The notes beneath the pieces were generated by a model. The model searched no databases and had not been told where the DNA came from. It was given only the letters and a program-made list of their open reading frames with translations. Both the position numbers and the translations under genes were made by a program. Positions 22,534 through 31,545 of a stretch of DNA of 35,599 bases are shown here, piece by piece. The DNA is from a virus: IMG/VR virus record IMGVR_UViG_3300025652_000228, positions 1 through 35,599 of that record. One strand, 5' to 3'. The stretch's first letter is position 1; every line of letters starts with the position of its first letter.

Positions 22534-25500
22534 TTGACCACAGACTTCACACGCGCGCTGAGGAACGAACAGACACAACTGGCGCAGAGGAAGCTGCAGC
22601 TCGGCCGTCAATCTGGTAACCCTGACCCGCTGGCCACAGTGGCCAATCAGATGCCGATCAACGCCGAACGCCTCGCGAACCCTGAGCCAACGGCCAACTA
22701 TCTCCAAGACCAGATGAACTCGCGCGGACTAGCGCAGCAGGCCACGCAGTCTCTGCGGTGGATGGACGACGCGCCAGAGAACCCAGCGATGGTGAAGGAT
22801 GAACTGCCCCAGCTGATCGACTGGGAGCGTACGATCATGCGCAACCTCGACAGCAAGGAAGCTGGCAATGTGGCGCGCGGCTGGGAGAACGGCAAGCTCA
22901 TGTTCGGGACCATGGGCGCGGCAATGGGCTTTACTGGAAGCGCAGCAGACCTGACCGCATCCTCGCGCATGCTCGACAACCTCGCACTAGCCGCGATGGC
23001 TCAGGCTGCAGGCGAGCCGCTGGACTATAACGACCTCAAGCTGGAGGGCGGCCACGCAGGCCGCAGCGAGCGCCGGTCCATCGAGCGGTTTTTGGCCGCG
23101 ACACCGGAGGAGCGCCAGCGCCAGCTGACAGAGCTGTCTCTCGCTGTCCTCGATGACGAGGTGTCAGCCGGTCGGTACTTCGCAAAGCTGAAAGAACTAT
23201 CAGCAGAGCGCGAGAAGGTGAACTTCACAGCTGTGCAGGATCTGCGTGACATTCGGTCTACAGGTGACCTGATGGAGTGGGGCGTCGTTCAAGGCATCCC
23301 AAGCCTCGGCATCATGGCAGGTATCATCGGCGCTGGCCTGCTGACAGGTGGCGTCGGCGGCGTCGCGCTGTCGGTCGCAGCTGGTACCGTGGCAGCGCAG
23401 GGCGAGATCGTGTCCGGTCAGGTGGACAAGCTCGACAGCATGGTCATGTATACCCCAGAGATGCGCATCCGCGCTCGGCAGACGGCACTGCTCAGTGGCT
23501 CACTTGAAGCGGTGCTTGGCCCAGTAGGACGCGTCAGCGCCCTCGGTAGCCGCACCCTGTTCAATGCTGTAACGCGGCGTGAGGCACTGAGCGCGCTGTC
23601 CGAGCCAGTGCTGCGTCGGATCTCGCAAGGTTACCTGCGCCGCATCGGCGCACCCTTCTTGCGCGATGGCATCGAAGAGTTTGTCGCAGAAGGTGCCCAG
23701 ACCCTGATCGAGCAGTACGGCGTCGAGGGCAAGCTGGAGCTGAACAACGAAACCATGTGGGCTGCGCTGAACGGCGCCGTCCTCGGCGGTTTGACGGGCG
23801 GTGTGATGGGCATGACCATCGGTGCCCGTGGCGCTATCACTGACGAGCGGACAGCCAGAGCGATGGCCGACGCTGGCCAGACGGTACATACGATGGACCA
23901 GCTGGCAGCAGTGACGCAGAAGCTGAAGCTGAACTCGCGGTCTCCGTCCAAGTTCAAGGCGTTGGTGGACCGGCTGGGCCTGTCCAACACATCCGTGTAT
24001 TTTCAGACCGACGACATCGTGAAGCACGCATCCGAGATCGGCGTCAGTCCAGAGGTTCTGGTCGAGCGCCTCGGCGGGTCAGTCGCAGACTTTGACGCTG
24101 CACGCGACAGCAACGGTCGGGTCGCGGTCAAGGCCAGCGGCGTGGTCACCAGCCTTGCAGGCGACAGCGCAGACTTCATCAAGGGAAACGCATCGATCAC
24201 AGCTCAGGGCTTCACGCCTGCTGAGGCCAAATCGATGAAGGAGATCCAAGCAGAGATCGCCGATCAGGCTGCCATGCTGAACGACCTTGAGGCGATGGCA
24301 CCCAAGCGCAAGAGTATGTACAGCCAGATCACCTCGCAGCTGAAGGCCACCGGTCGAATGACCGCGCCAGAGGTCGAGGCAAACGCCGCACTGGCGACCG
24401 CATTCTTCGAGACGATGGCCACGCGCTACGGGATTGATGCGCAGGATCTGTTCCAGCGCATGGGCTTCGACGTCAAGGGCGAGGCACAGACCCTAGGCGC
24501 CCTCGCCGGTGGTCAGAAGGAGCTGGCAGCCCAGACCAAGGCTGTGGCAGGCCTGCAGGGCATTGTCAGCCAGCTTGAGGCTGCAGTCGCAGCTGCCCCG
24601 CCTGAGACCAAGGCAGCCATCGAGGCGCAGCTGCAGCAGGCTGTCGCGGAGCTGGAAGCAGCAGGCGTTGGCATCGAAGAATTGACTGCTGCAGTCGATG
24701 CTGGTATCGCGCAGTTTCAAGCTGATCGTACCAACCAAGCACAGACACCAAACATAGGAGCAGGTCGTGGACAACGTAGTGACACCCAAGGACGAACAAG
24801 AAGCGGGAGCCTATCGGCTCTTGAAGGCGCGCCGACAGTCAGAGGCGTTTCTGGCCCAGACCCGCGCCTTGTCGCAGTCGCCGAGAAATACGCAGCCGAC
24901 AACGGCATCGACCTCAAGCGCCAAGCAGAGTTCGTCAAAGTAGATCCAGAGTTCGCGGCCCGTGTCGCGGACGCCTACGAGGCTATGGAACACAACCCTC
25001 AAGACCCAGCGGTCAAAGAGGCTTACGCGAACCTGATCGCGCAGACGACGGCTCAGTACCAAGCGCTGGTCGATGCCGGTTACACTTTCTACTTCATCGA
25101 TCTCAACTCACCAGAGGGGCAGGCCTACGCTGCCTCTCCGTGGAACGCGATGTTCGACGCCAGAGATAACCAGACGATGGGCGTGTTCTCCACTGCCGAG
25201 GGGTTCGGCACCGGCGATGACTTTAGCCCAGACGCAAACCCCCTGCTTGCTGAGACAGGCATCGAGTGGCCGCTCGGCCCGAACGGCGAGATGCGCCCTG
25301 TCTACGCTAACGACCTGTTCCGCGCCGTGCATGACGCATTTGGCCACGGCCTAGAGTTCACCGGCTTCAGAGCAGATGGCGAAGAGAATGCGTGGCAGGC
25401 CCACGTTCGCTTGTTCACCGGATCTGCAGTCGCTGCCATCACCACAGAAACACGCGGCCAGAACAGCTGGCTCAACTACGGCCCAAACGGGGAAGCGAAC

Positions 25501-28500
25501 CGGACGGCTAAGGTCGAGGATACGGTGTTCGCAGACCAGAAGACTGGCCTACTTCCTGAGTTCGCGTGGACCGAGAATGTATCGCCTGATGACACGGTAG
25601 CAGCCGATTTCACTGTTCTTAACCAAGCAGGCGCTGGGCCTATTGTTGATACGTCAGTCGCCGGTGGCCTCACCAGCAAGAGCTTTATCAAGACGCGAGA
25701 CCTAGAGGGCGCGAGCATCTACCCGATGTTCGCCGACCTCACGGCAGCGGGGTCCACCTATGACAAGCTGGACGGCATCCCGCTGGCTCCAACTCCCTAC
25801 CTCGGCGGGCCGAACTTCCCGTGGCTGAAGGCTTACAGAGACGCAGGCGTCGTCTGGGCGTTCAACAAGGTGGGCGTGATCTCCAAGGTACGCAACAAAG
25901 TGCGCGCACTGAGGGAGCAATCCTTGGCACAGGGCGGCAGCGGTCGTGTTGTCATCACGATGCTCGCCATGAAGGACGACGCGCACACCTCAAACGAGAT
26001 GACCATCAACGCGCTACTCCGCACCCTTGAGGGCGTCATCGAGGCTGGGCAGTTCCCTGCAGGCCAGATCCAGAAGGCGCACGAACTCATCGTCTCCAAG
26101 AGCAATAAAAAGGATGACGGATACGCCGGTCTAGCGACCCTACCTATGCTGGACGACGCAGTGGCGCTGCACGCATGGATACGTCAGGCGACCTTCACGA
26201 CCCGCAAAGCTATGGCAAACGAGATGAACAGCGCGGCCTTCCGGTCACTGGACGGCATGTTCCCTGTTGGCCGTGTCATCCGCGAGGCCGTTGACCCAGA
26301 CTACCGCGCGACCCAACAGGGTGACGCACTGTTGGCGATGGAGATCGACCCAGACGCCGAAGACCTGATCATCGACTTTGACGACCCAGCACAGGCTGGC
26401 GACATCCCGCGCCACCCAGCATACCGCTACGGCATGCGGGGCACGCTGGTCGGGTCGTTCTCTACGCACATCCCTATGGAGGTTCTCTACAAGGATCTGC
26501 TGCAGGAAGTGACGTCCAGATCGAAAGAGGGATCGAACCCCAAGTTCTTGATGGAGCGCCTGCGCACCACTGATGAACAGATCGTCACGCCAGAGATCGT
26601 GCGCGAGGCAGAGGTCATCGAGCAGCTGCACGATTACCGCGTGGCTCAGGCGTACACCGCAGCATTGGCTGGGCAGTGGCGCAGCAGCGACAACGCCGCG
26701 AACGCCGGTGGCATCAACCCAGCGGAGTTCGAGCTTGCCCTCGTAGAGAACGAGGCCTCGGCCACCCTGACCAAGTACACCGCAGCCGACCTCAAGGCTG
26801 GGAAGAAGGACGGGTCATTCCGTGTGTTTCAGCTTGGAGACACCCGCGTTCAGGAGGGTGGCCTCAACGTCTGGATGGGCGTGAAGAAAGGCCTCGACTA
26901 TCGGCAGGAGTACCCAAGTGATGTGACCAATCAGCTGGTTGCAGACGGCATCCTGACGGACAACGAGACCGCACTTGTGGGCGTAGCCAGCAACGAGCTT
27001 GGTGTTCAGGGCATGGGTACGTTCCAAGTTCTGAAGGCCATCGAAGAGGGCGTCACGGTGCTGGATGCGTTCAAGGTTAAGAGCGCGAGCAAACCGGCTG
27101 GACTGCTGCCATCAATTTATGCTACGATGGGCTTTGAGGAAGTGGGGGCGATCCCCTTCGATCCTCAATACTTCACCAACCAAGAGATAGAAAATTTAAA
27201 AGCAGTGTGGACTAGGCAGGGGTGGCTCGAAGGAGACGCGTTCCCTGATGTGGCCATCATGAAATGGAGGGGCGACGATGCCATACGATCCGAAGCAACT
27301 AAACGATTTGTTCTTGAGGGCCAAGACGGTCTTGGGATCAGAAGCGGAGCAGACCTTGACGAGTTCAAGGCCGCGCAACGACGCCTACCTGACGGCGCTC
27401 CAGCTGGCAACGAAGGAGATGGGGTCACCGGACAAGGTGACGGACGAGCAAATCCTCGGCGCTTTGCAGACCGCGCACGAAGTGTTTCCGGTCGAGCTAG
27501 GAGCTTTGCCAACAACGTAATTGCTGCAGACGAGGCAGCGACCAACGCCCTGAAACTGCCTAAGAGCATGATCGACGCGATACGGGCGCAGTACGGGGAA
27601 CCGGTTGCGCCCCAAGGCCAAGGCCAAGGCCAAGGCCAAGGCCAAGTCCTGAACCAGCAGAACCGTGGACAGATCGCGATGCCGTCCAACCTGACGGAGG
27701 CGCGGTCGGTGATCACGCTGTTCCAGAAGTCGGACAAGTCCACGTTCGTCCATGAGGCAGGGCACTTCTTCCTGCAGGCCTTCAAGGAGCTGTCGATGCT
27801 GCCGACGGCACCGGCTGACATGGTCGCTGACATGGACACCATCAACGAGTTCCTCGGTCGTGGTCAGGGCGAGCAATCGCCGTTCACCGTGGCCCAGCAG
27901 GAGCAGTGGGCCGTGGCGTTCGAGAAGTACATCGAGACCGGCAAGGCGCCATCTGTCGAACTGCGCACATCCTTCGAGCGCCTGCGCAAATGGATCGTCA
28001 ACCTGTATCGCCAGTTCGGAGGCTTGAATGTCGAGCTACCACCGGAGGTGACCGAGGTCATGGACCGGATGCTGGCGACCGACGACGCCATCGCCATCGC
28101 CAAGGCCGAGCAGGGCATGGGGCAGATGCTCACGGCCAAGCCACCGAATATGACAGAGGAGGTCTGGGCGGCGTACCGCAAGGGTGCGATCCAGCACGAC
28201 GACGAGGCTGCCGCCACCCTGCTGGCCAAGACGATGGAGCCGATCCGCAGAGCGCGGTCGAAGGGCTACATCGAGCGCCGTGCAGTGCTGCGCGCAGAGA
28301 TCGAGGCATCTGTCGATGCCGACCCACAGCGCCGCGTCCTGCGCCGCCTTGCGACCAAGGACGCACAGCGCCTAGACCGCAAGTCGATCCTCGACACCTA
28401 CGGCCAAGAGGCGCTGGACGATCTGGACAAGCACACCGAAAAGGGGCGCAAGGTCTACGGCACCGGCGAGCCATCCATCGAGGCGGTCGCCCACCAGTAT

Positions 28501-31500
28501 GGCTACAAGAACGCAGCCACCATGATTTCCGAGCTGCGCGAGATGCCGTCGCGTGAGGCGCGGATCGAGGAAGAGCTGCGCATGAAACTGCGCGAAGAGT
28601 TTGCTGATGCCCTCGATGACGGGTCCATCAAGCGTGAGGCTATGGCAGCCCTGCACAAAGACAAGAACCGCCAGCTGATGATGCTGGACCTGAACTTCAT
28701 CTTGGACACCATCAAGGCCGAGGGCGGCGAAGTCCCGACCATGATGACCAAAGCCGAGATGGAAGCACGGGTCGAGCTGGAGGTCAGCGAGACCACCGTG
28801 CGTCAGGCGACACAGGATGCTGTCTATCTGCACGCAGAGCGGACAGCCGGTCGTAAGGCCCAGACCCTGATGGCGCGCATCATGAAGCGCATGACGTCGA
28901 AGGGGAAACCCAAGACGACGGCGAGCGAGGATCTGGTCGCGGCATTCAAGGCCAAGGAAAACCAGATCATCGCGCACATGAAGTACAACCATGCGCGCGA
29001 CACGCAGGCCATCGTTGACCGGCTGATCGCCGCCAACAAGACGGCCCGCAACAAGGACGTCGGCAAGCGCTTGGCAGAGCCACAGATCGGCACCCTGCGC
29101 GAGCTGCTGGAGAAGTATAGCTTCCGCCCCCAGTCGCCCAAGCAGCTGAAGCAGGCGCGGGATCTGGCGTCGTATGTGCAGGCGATGGTCGACGCAGGCA
29201 ATGAGGACCAGCTGGCCTTCAACGCCGAGAGCGTGATCGCCACCGGTCGGCAGAAGCACTACAGCGAACTGACAGTTGAGGAGCTGCAGGAGCTTGACGC
29301 CATCGTCAAGAACCTGATCTACGTCGGCAGGGCCACACGCAAGGTCTTGGACGGGATCACGGCGCGGGCTTACCAAGAGGTCAAGACCGACATCATCACC
29401 GAGCTGGACGCGAAGCACGAAGACGACGGCCCATCCAAGGTAGGCAAGCGTGATGAGCGCCTGCTGAAAAAAGGTAGTCGGGCTGTGCGTGGTTTCTTCC
29501 TGTCCATGTCGAATGCCGACAGCATCCTCCGCGTCCTCGACCGGACCAAGCGTGACGCTGTCGGCCTGATGGGGCGTGTCATCGCAATCCCAGTGCAGGA
29601 TGCCATGAGCAGGGCTGGCCTGCGCCGCCGTAAGAATGCCGAGTGGTTCGAGCGCGACCTGTGGAAGAAGGTCTACGGCAAGGACTACATCAAGCAGTTG
29701 CGTACGTTCACCTCGATGAAGGTCGAGGCTACGGTCGGCGGGACCAAGGAAATCCTCGACGGCTACAACCTGCTGACCATCGCCCTGAACACTGGGGCCG
29801 ACGGCAACATGGAGCGCCTGACAAACCAAGGCAGCCGCAACTTCATGACCAAGAAAGAGATCGAGCGTGTCCTGAGCGAGAACATGACCACAGAGATGTG
29901 GCAGGTGGTCAGTCAGGTCTGGGGCAAGATCAACGAGCTGTGGCCAGACATCTCCGACCTTGAGGTGCAGGCCACCGGCGTGCGCCCTCAGCAGATCACG
30001 ACCAAGATCCAGATCAAGGGTGCGCCTGCCTTCGTAAAGAACGGCGGGTACTACCCGATCCGGTACGACCGCGAGCAGGCTGTCGGCACAGTGCGCGACA
30101 CCGACGCCGACACGCAGGTCAAGAACATGGCCAGCGGCCGAGCAGCCCGTGCCCAGACCAAGAGCGGCTGGCAGGAGGCGCGGACAGCCGTCACCGGCGA
30201 TCCTCTCAGCCTGCAGTTCCACGGCGCCCTGTCCCATATGAACGACGTGGTCTACGACCTTGAGCTGCGCCTTCCTTTGTCTGGCGCGATGAAGATCCTG
30301 AAGGACAAGGAGATCAGCGGCATCCTGACAGAGAAGGGGTTCAACCAAGAGCTGGACCACTTGAAGCTGTGGGCAGAAGACGTGGCCAACGGCGACCGTC
30401 AGGCGAGCGACGCCGTATCACGCCTAGTCAAGCAGTTGCGCGAGGGCACCTCTGTCGCGGCTATGGCCTACAGCTGGACCACTCTGGTGCAGCAGCCTCT
30501 GGGCCTGTTCAACGCCGTCAACATCATTGGCGCCGGCAACCTGATCAAGGGCTTCTCTGCCTACATGGGCAACGTCCGTGAGGCGTCTGACGTCGTGATG
30601 AGTAAGTCACCCTTCATGCAGGAACGGCAGCAGACCATGCAGCGGGATATGGCACTCGCCTCAGGTGCCATGCGCGAGGACACTCTGAGCGGCGGACGCA
30701 TCGGCGCCTTCAAGCAGGGCATGCAGGCCTACGGCTTTGTGGGGATGCAGAAGCTGCAGTTCTACACGGTCGATATGCCGACATGGTACGGGGCATATGG
30801 CTCGTACATGCAGCAGGGCAAGACCGATGCCGAGGCCGTCAGCTATGCCGACCGCATGGTCGCCCGTGCCCACGGGTCGGGTGTAATTAGCGACCGGTCG
30901 GCCTTCGAGCGAGGAACGGTCGGGGCCAACACCCGCAACTCCGAGCTGGTCCGTGCCTTCACGACGTTCCAGACCTTCATCATCGCACGCCTGTCCGTCA
31001 CCTCGGTTGAGTTCAGGAACATGCGGATGGATGACCCTGCGACCATCATGAACTTCGCGACAGATCTGGCTATAGCCTACATCATACCATCGATGTTCTC
31101 GTCCTTGCTGCGGCTGCAGCCTTGGGATGAGCGCGAGCAGGACGACATCGAGGAGATGGGCATCCCGCTGTGGTGGCTGACCACACAGCTCCCCAAAGAA
31201 TTTTTGGGCGGCCCGATCATCAGCCAAGCGGTCTCATCGTGGGAAGGCTTCGGTGCCGAGACCTCGTTCGAGGCGGGCATCGGGACTATCGTCGGCGGCG
31301 GCAAGGCCATCTCGCAGATGGTGTCTGGTGACTTCAACTGGGACAGCTCCACCCGCAGCGTGATCTCTGCAGCTGGCATCGTGTTCAAGCTGCCGTCGGT
31401 GGTGATTAACAGAGGGATAAAGCAGGTGCTTGACAAGGACGGGTTGAGCGATGAGGAGCTTAACCTGCTCGAAGTTTTGTACGGCAAGAACCTTACTTTC

Positions 31501-31509
31501 GCCGAATAA
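22534..31509 (+). CDS. Giant polyvalent internal virion protein (2991 aa) with metal-site and zincin domains
   Basis: A single frame of 2991 residues from a TTG (AGGGA 8 bases upstream). Hydrophobic segments lie at about 245-290 and 406-436, and helical regions at about 570-725. A block at about 775-1010 contains VHDAFGH (H933, H938) and GEENAWQAH. A further unnamed block spans about 1030-1400. A domain at about 1405-1580 includes LDAFKVKS and ATMGFEEVG. After a GQ-repeat linker (1694-1704) comes a zincin, FVHEAGHFFL (H1740, E1741, H1744; possible third ligand E1790 or E1797). A charged helical region and a hydrophobic C-terminus (from about 2640) follow. It resembles the large polyvalent proteins ejected with DNA. 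No RNA polymerase motifs seen. Two linkers overlap out-of-frame ORFs. Confidence 0.8.
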   Translation: MTTDFTRALRNEQTQLAQRKLQLGRQSGNPDPLATVANQMPINAERLANPEPTANYLQDQMNSRGLAQQATQSLRWMDDAPENPAMVKDELPQLIDWERTIMRNLDSKEAGNVARGWENGKLMFGTMGAAMGFTGSAADLTASSRMLDNLALAAMAQAAGEPLDYNDLKLEGGHAGRSERRSIERFLAATPEERQRQLTELSLAVLDDEVSAGRYFAKLKELSAEREKVNFTAVQDLRDIRSTGDLMEWGVVQGIPSLGIMAGIIGAGLLTGGVGGVALSVAAGTVAAQGEIVSGQVDKLDSMVMYTPEMRIRARQTALLSGSLEAVLGPVGRVSALGSRTLFNAVTRREALSALSEPVLRRISQGYLRRIGAPFLRDGIEEFVAEGAQTLIEQYGVEGKLELNNETMWAALNGAVLGGLTGGVMGMTIGARGAITDERTARAMADAGQTVHTMDQLAAVTQKLKLNSRSPSKFKALVDRLGLSNTSVYFQTDDIVKHASEIGVSPEVLVERLGGSVADFDAARDSNGRVAVKASGVVTSLAGDSADFIKGNASITAQGFTPAEAKSMKEIQAEIADQAAMLNDLEAMAPKRKSMYSQITSQLKATGRMTAPEVEANAALATAFFETMATRYGIDAQDLFQRMGFDVKGEAQTLGALAGGQKELAAQTKAVAGLQGIVSQLEAAVAAAPPETKAAIEAQLQQAVAELEAAGVGIEELTAAVDAGIAQFQADRTNQAQTPNIGAGRGQRSDTQGRTRSGSLSALEGAPTVRGVSGPDPRLVAVAEKYAADNGIDLKRQAEFVKVDPEFAARVADAYEAMEHNPQDPAVKEAYANLIAQTTAQYQALVDAGYTFYFIDLNSPEGQAYAASPWNAMFDARDNQTMGVFSTAEGFGTGDDFSPDANPLLAETGIEWPLGPNGEMRPVYANDLFRAVHDAFGHGLEFTGFRADGEENAWQAHVRLFTGSAVAAITTETRGQNSWLNYGPNGEANRTAKVEDTVFADQKTGLLPEFAWTENVSPDDTVAADFTVLNQAGAGPIVDTSVAGGLTSKSFIKTRDLEGASIYPMFADLTAAGSTYDKLDGIPLAPTPYLGGPNFPWLKAYRDAGVVWAFNKVGVISKVRNKVRALREQSLAQGGSGRVVITMLAMKDDAHTSNEMTINALLRTLEGVIEAGQFPAGQIQKAHELIVSKSNKKDDGYAGLATLPMLDDAVALHAWIRQATFTTRKAMANEMNSAAFRSLDGMFPVGRVIREAVDPDYRATQQGDALLAMEIDPDAEDLIIDFDDPAQAGDIPRHPAYRYGMRGTLVGSFSTHIPMEVLYKDLLQEVTSRSKEGSNPKFLMERLRTTDEQIVTPEIVREAEVIEQLHDYRVAQAYTAALAGQWRSSDNAANAGGINPAEFELALVENEASATLTKYTAADLKAGKKDGSFRVFQLGDTRVQEGGLNVWMGVKKGLDYRQEYPSDVTNQLVADGILTDNETALVGVASNELGVQGMGTFQVLKAIEEGVTVLDAFKVKSASKPAGLLPSIYATMGFEEVGAIPFDPQYFTNQEIENLKAVWTRQGWLEGDAFPDVAIMKWRGDDAIRSEATKRFVLEGQDGLGIRSGADLDEFKAAQRRLPDGAPAGNEGDGVTGQGDGRANPRRFADRARSVSGRARSFANNVIAADEAATNALKLPKSMIDAIRAQYGEPVAPQGQGQGQGQGQVLNQQNRGQIAMPSNLTEARSVITLFQKSDKSTFVHEAGHFFLQAFKELSMLPTAPADMVADMDTINEFLGRGQGEQSPFTVAQQEQWAVAFEKYIETGKAPSVELRTSFERLRKWIVNLYRQFGGLNVELPPEVTEVMDRMLATDDAIAIAKAEQGMGQMLTAKPPNMTEEVWAAYRKGAIQHDDEAAATLLAKTMEPIRRARSKGYIERRAVLRAEIEASVDADPQRRVLRRLATKDAQRLDRKSILDTYGQEALDDLDKHTEKGRKVYGTGEPSIEAVAHQYGYKNAATMISELREMPSREARIEEELRMKLREEFADALDDGSIKREAMAALHKDKNRQLMMLDLNFILDTIKAEGGEVPTMMTKAEMEARVELEVSETTVRQATQDAVYLHAERTAGRKAQTLMARIMKRMTSKGKPKTTASEDLVAAFKAKENQIIAHMKYNHARDTQAIVDRLIAANKTARNKDVGKRLAEPQIGTLRELLEKYSFRPQSPKQLKQARDLASYVQAMVDAGNEDQLAFNAESVIATGRQKHYSELTVEELQELDAIVKNLIYVGRATRKVLDGITARAYQEVKTDIITELDAKHEDDGPSKVGKRDERLLKKGSRAVRGFFLSMSNADSILRVLDRTKRDAVGLMGRVIAIPVQDAMSRAGLRRRKNAEWFERDLWKKVYGKDYIKQLRTFTSMKVEATVGGTKEILDGYNLLTIALNTGADGNMERLTNQGSRNFMTKKEIERVLSENMTTEMWQVVSQVWGKINELWPDISDLEVQATGVRPQQITTKIQIKGAPAFVKNGGYYPIRYDREQAVGTVRDTDADTQVKNMASGRAARAQTKSGWQEARTAVTGDPLSLQFHGALSHMNDVVYDLELRLPLSGAMKILKDKEISGILTEKGFNQELDHLKLWAEDVANGDRQASDAVSRLVKQLREGTSVAAMAYSWTTLVQQPLGLFNAVNIIGAGNLIKGFSAYMGNVREASDVVMSKSPFMQERQQTMQRDMALASGAMREDTLSGGRIGAFKQGMQAYGFVGMQKLQFYTVDMPTWYGAYGSYMQQGKTDAEAVSYADRMVARAHGSGVISDRSAFERGTVGANTRNSELVRAFTTFQTFIIARLSVTSVEFRNMRMDDPATIMNFATDLAIAYIIPSMFSSLLRLQPWDEREQDDIEEMGIPLWWLTTQLPKEFLGGPIISQAVSSWEGFGAETSFEAGIGTIVGGGKAISQMVSGDFNWDSSTRSVISAAGIVFKLPSVVINRGIKQVLDKDGLSDEELNLLEVLYGKNLTFAE
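24767..24943 (+). other. Candidate nested ORF 1 (58 aa, +1 frame) inside the giant gene
   Basis: A GTG at 24767 with AGGAG (24756-24760) 6 bases upstream opens a 58-codon frame in +1 relative to the giant gene. The first 37 residues look protein-like (DNVVTPKDEQEAGAYRLLKA, then RRQSEAFLAQ); the rest is Ser/Thr-rich. In the same bases the main frame reads as a Gly/Arg/Ser linker (GAGRGQRSDTQGRTRSGSLS). It is either a small overlapping gene or a relic of a gene absorbed by fusion. Confidence 0.35.
27278..27520 (+). other. Candidate nested ORF 2 (80 aa, +1 frame) inside the giant gene
   Basis: An ATG at 27278 with GGAGGGG (27266-27272) 5 bases upstream opens an 80-codon frame, again +1. The product is well balanced and helical (MPYDPKQLNDLFLRAKTVLG, then NDAYLTALQLATKEMG and VTDEQILGALQTAHEVF). 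The main frame over the same bases is a low-complexity linker (RRLPDGAPAGNEGDGVTGQG). On composition the nested frame looks more like a real protein than the main frame does here. Confidence 0.45.
27613..27645 (+). repeat. CAAGGC hexanucleotide tandem repeat encoding a (QG)n linker
   Basis: Five exact CAAGGC units (27613-27642) followed by CAA encode QGQGQGQGQGQ just before the zincin domain of the giant protein. Exact repetition at the DNA level suggests recent slippage and possible length variation between isolates. Confidence 0.9.
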
Positions 31510-31545
31510 TATGGTACAACGATAAGAACTGAAGGAAGCGCACCG

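Noticed and set aside
28372-30360. A 662-codon minus-strand open frame antisense to the giant gene
   Set aside because: It is a shadow of GC-rich codon use. Its product is Leu/Val/His/Gln-heavy with no recognised domain, and it lies opposite a strongly coherent coding frame.
22534-31509. Virion RNA polymerase of the N4 type
   Set aside because: Size and virion context fit, but I could not find polymerase catalytic motifs in the 2991 residues.
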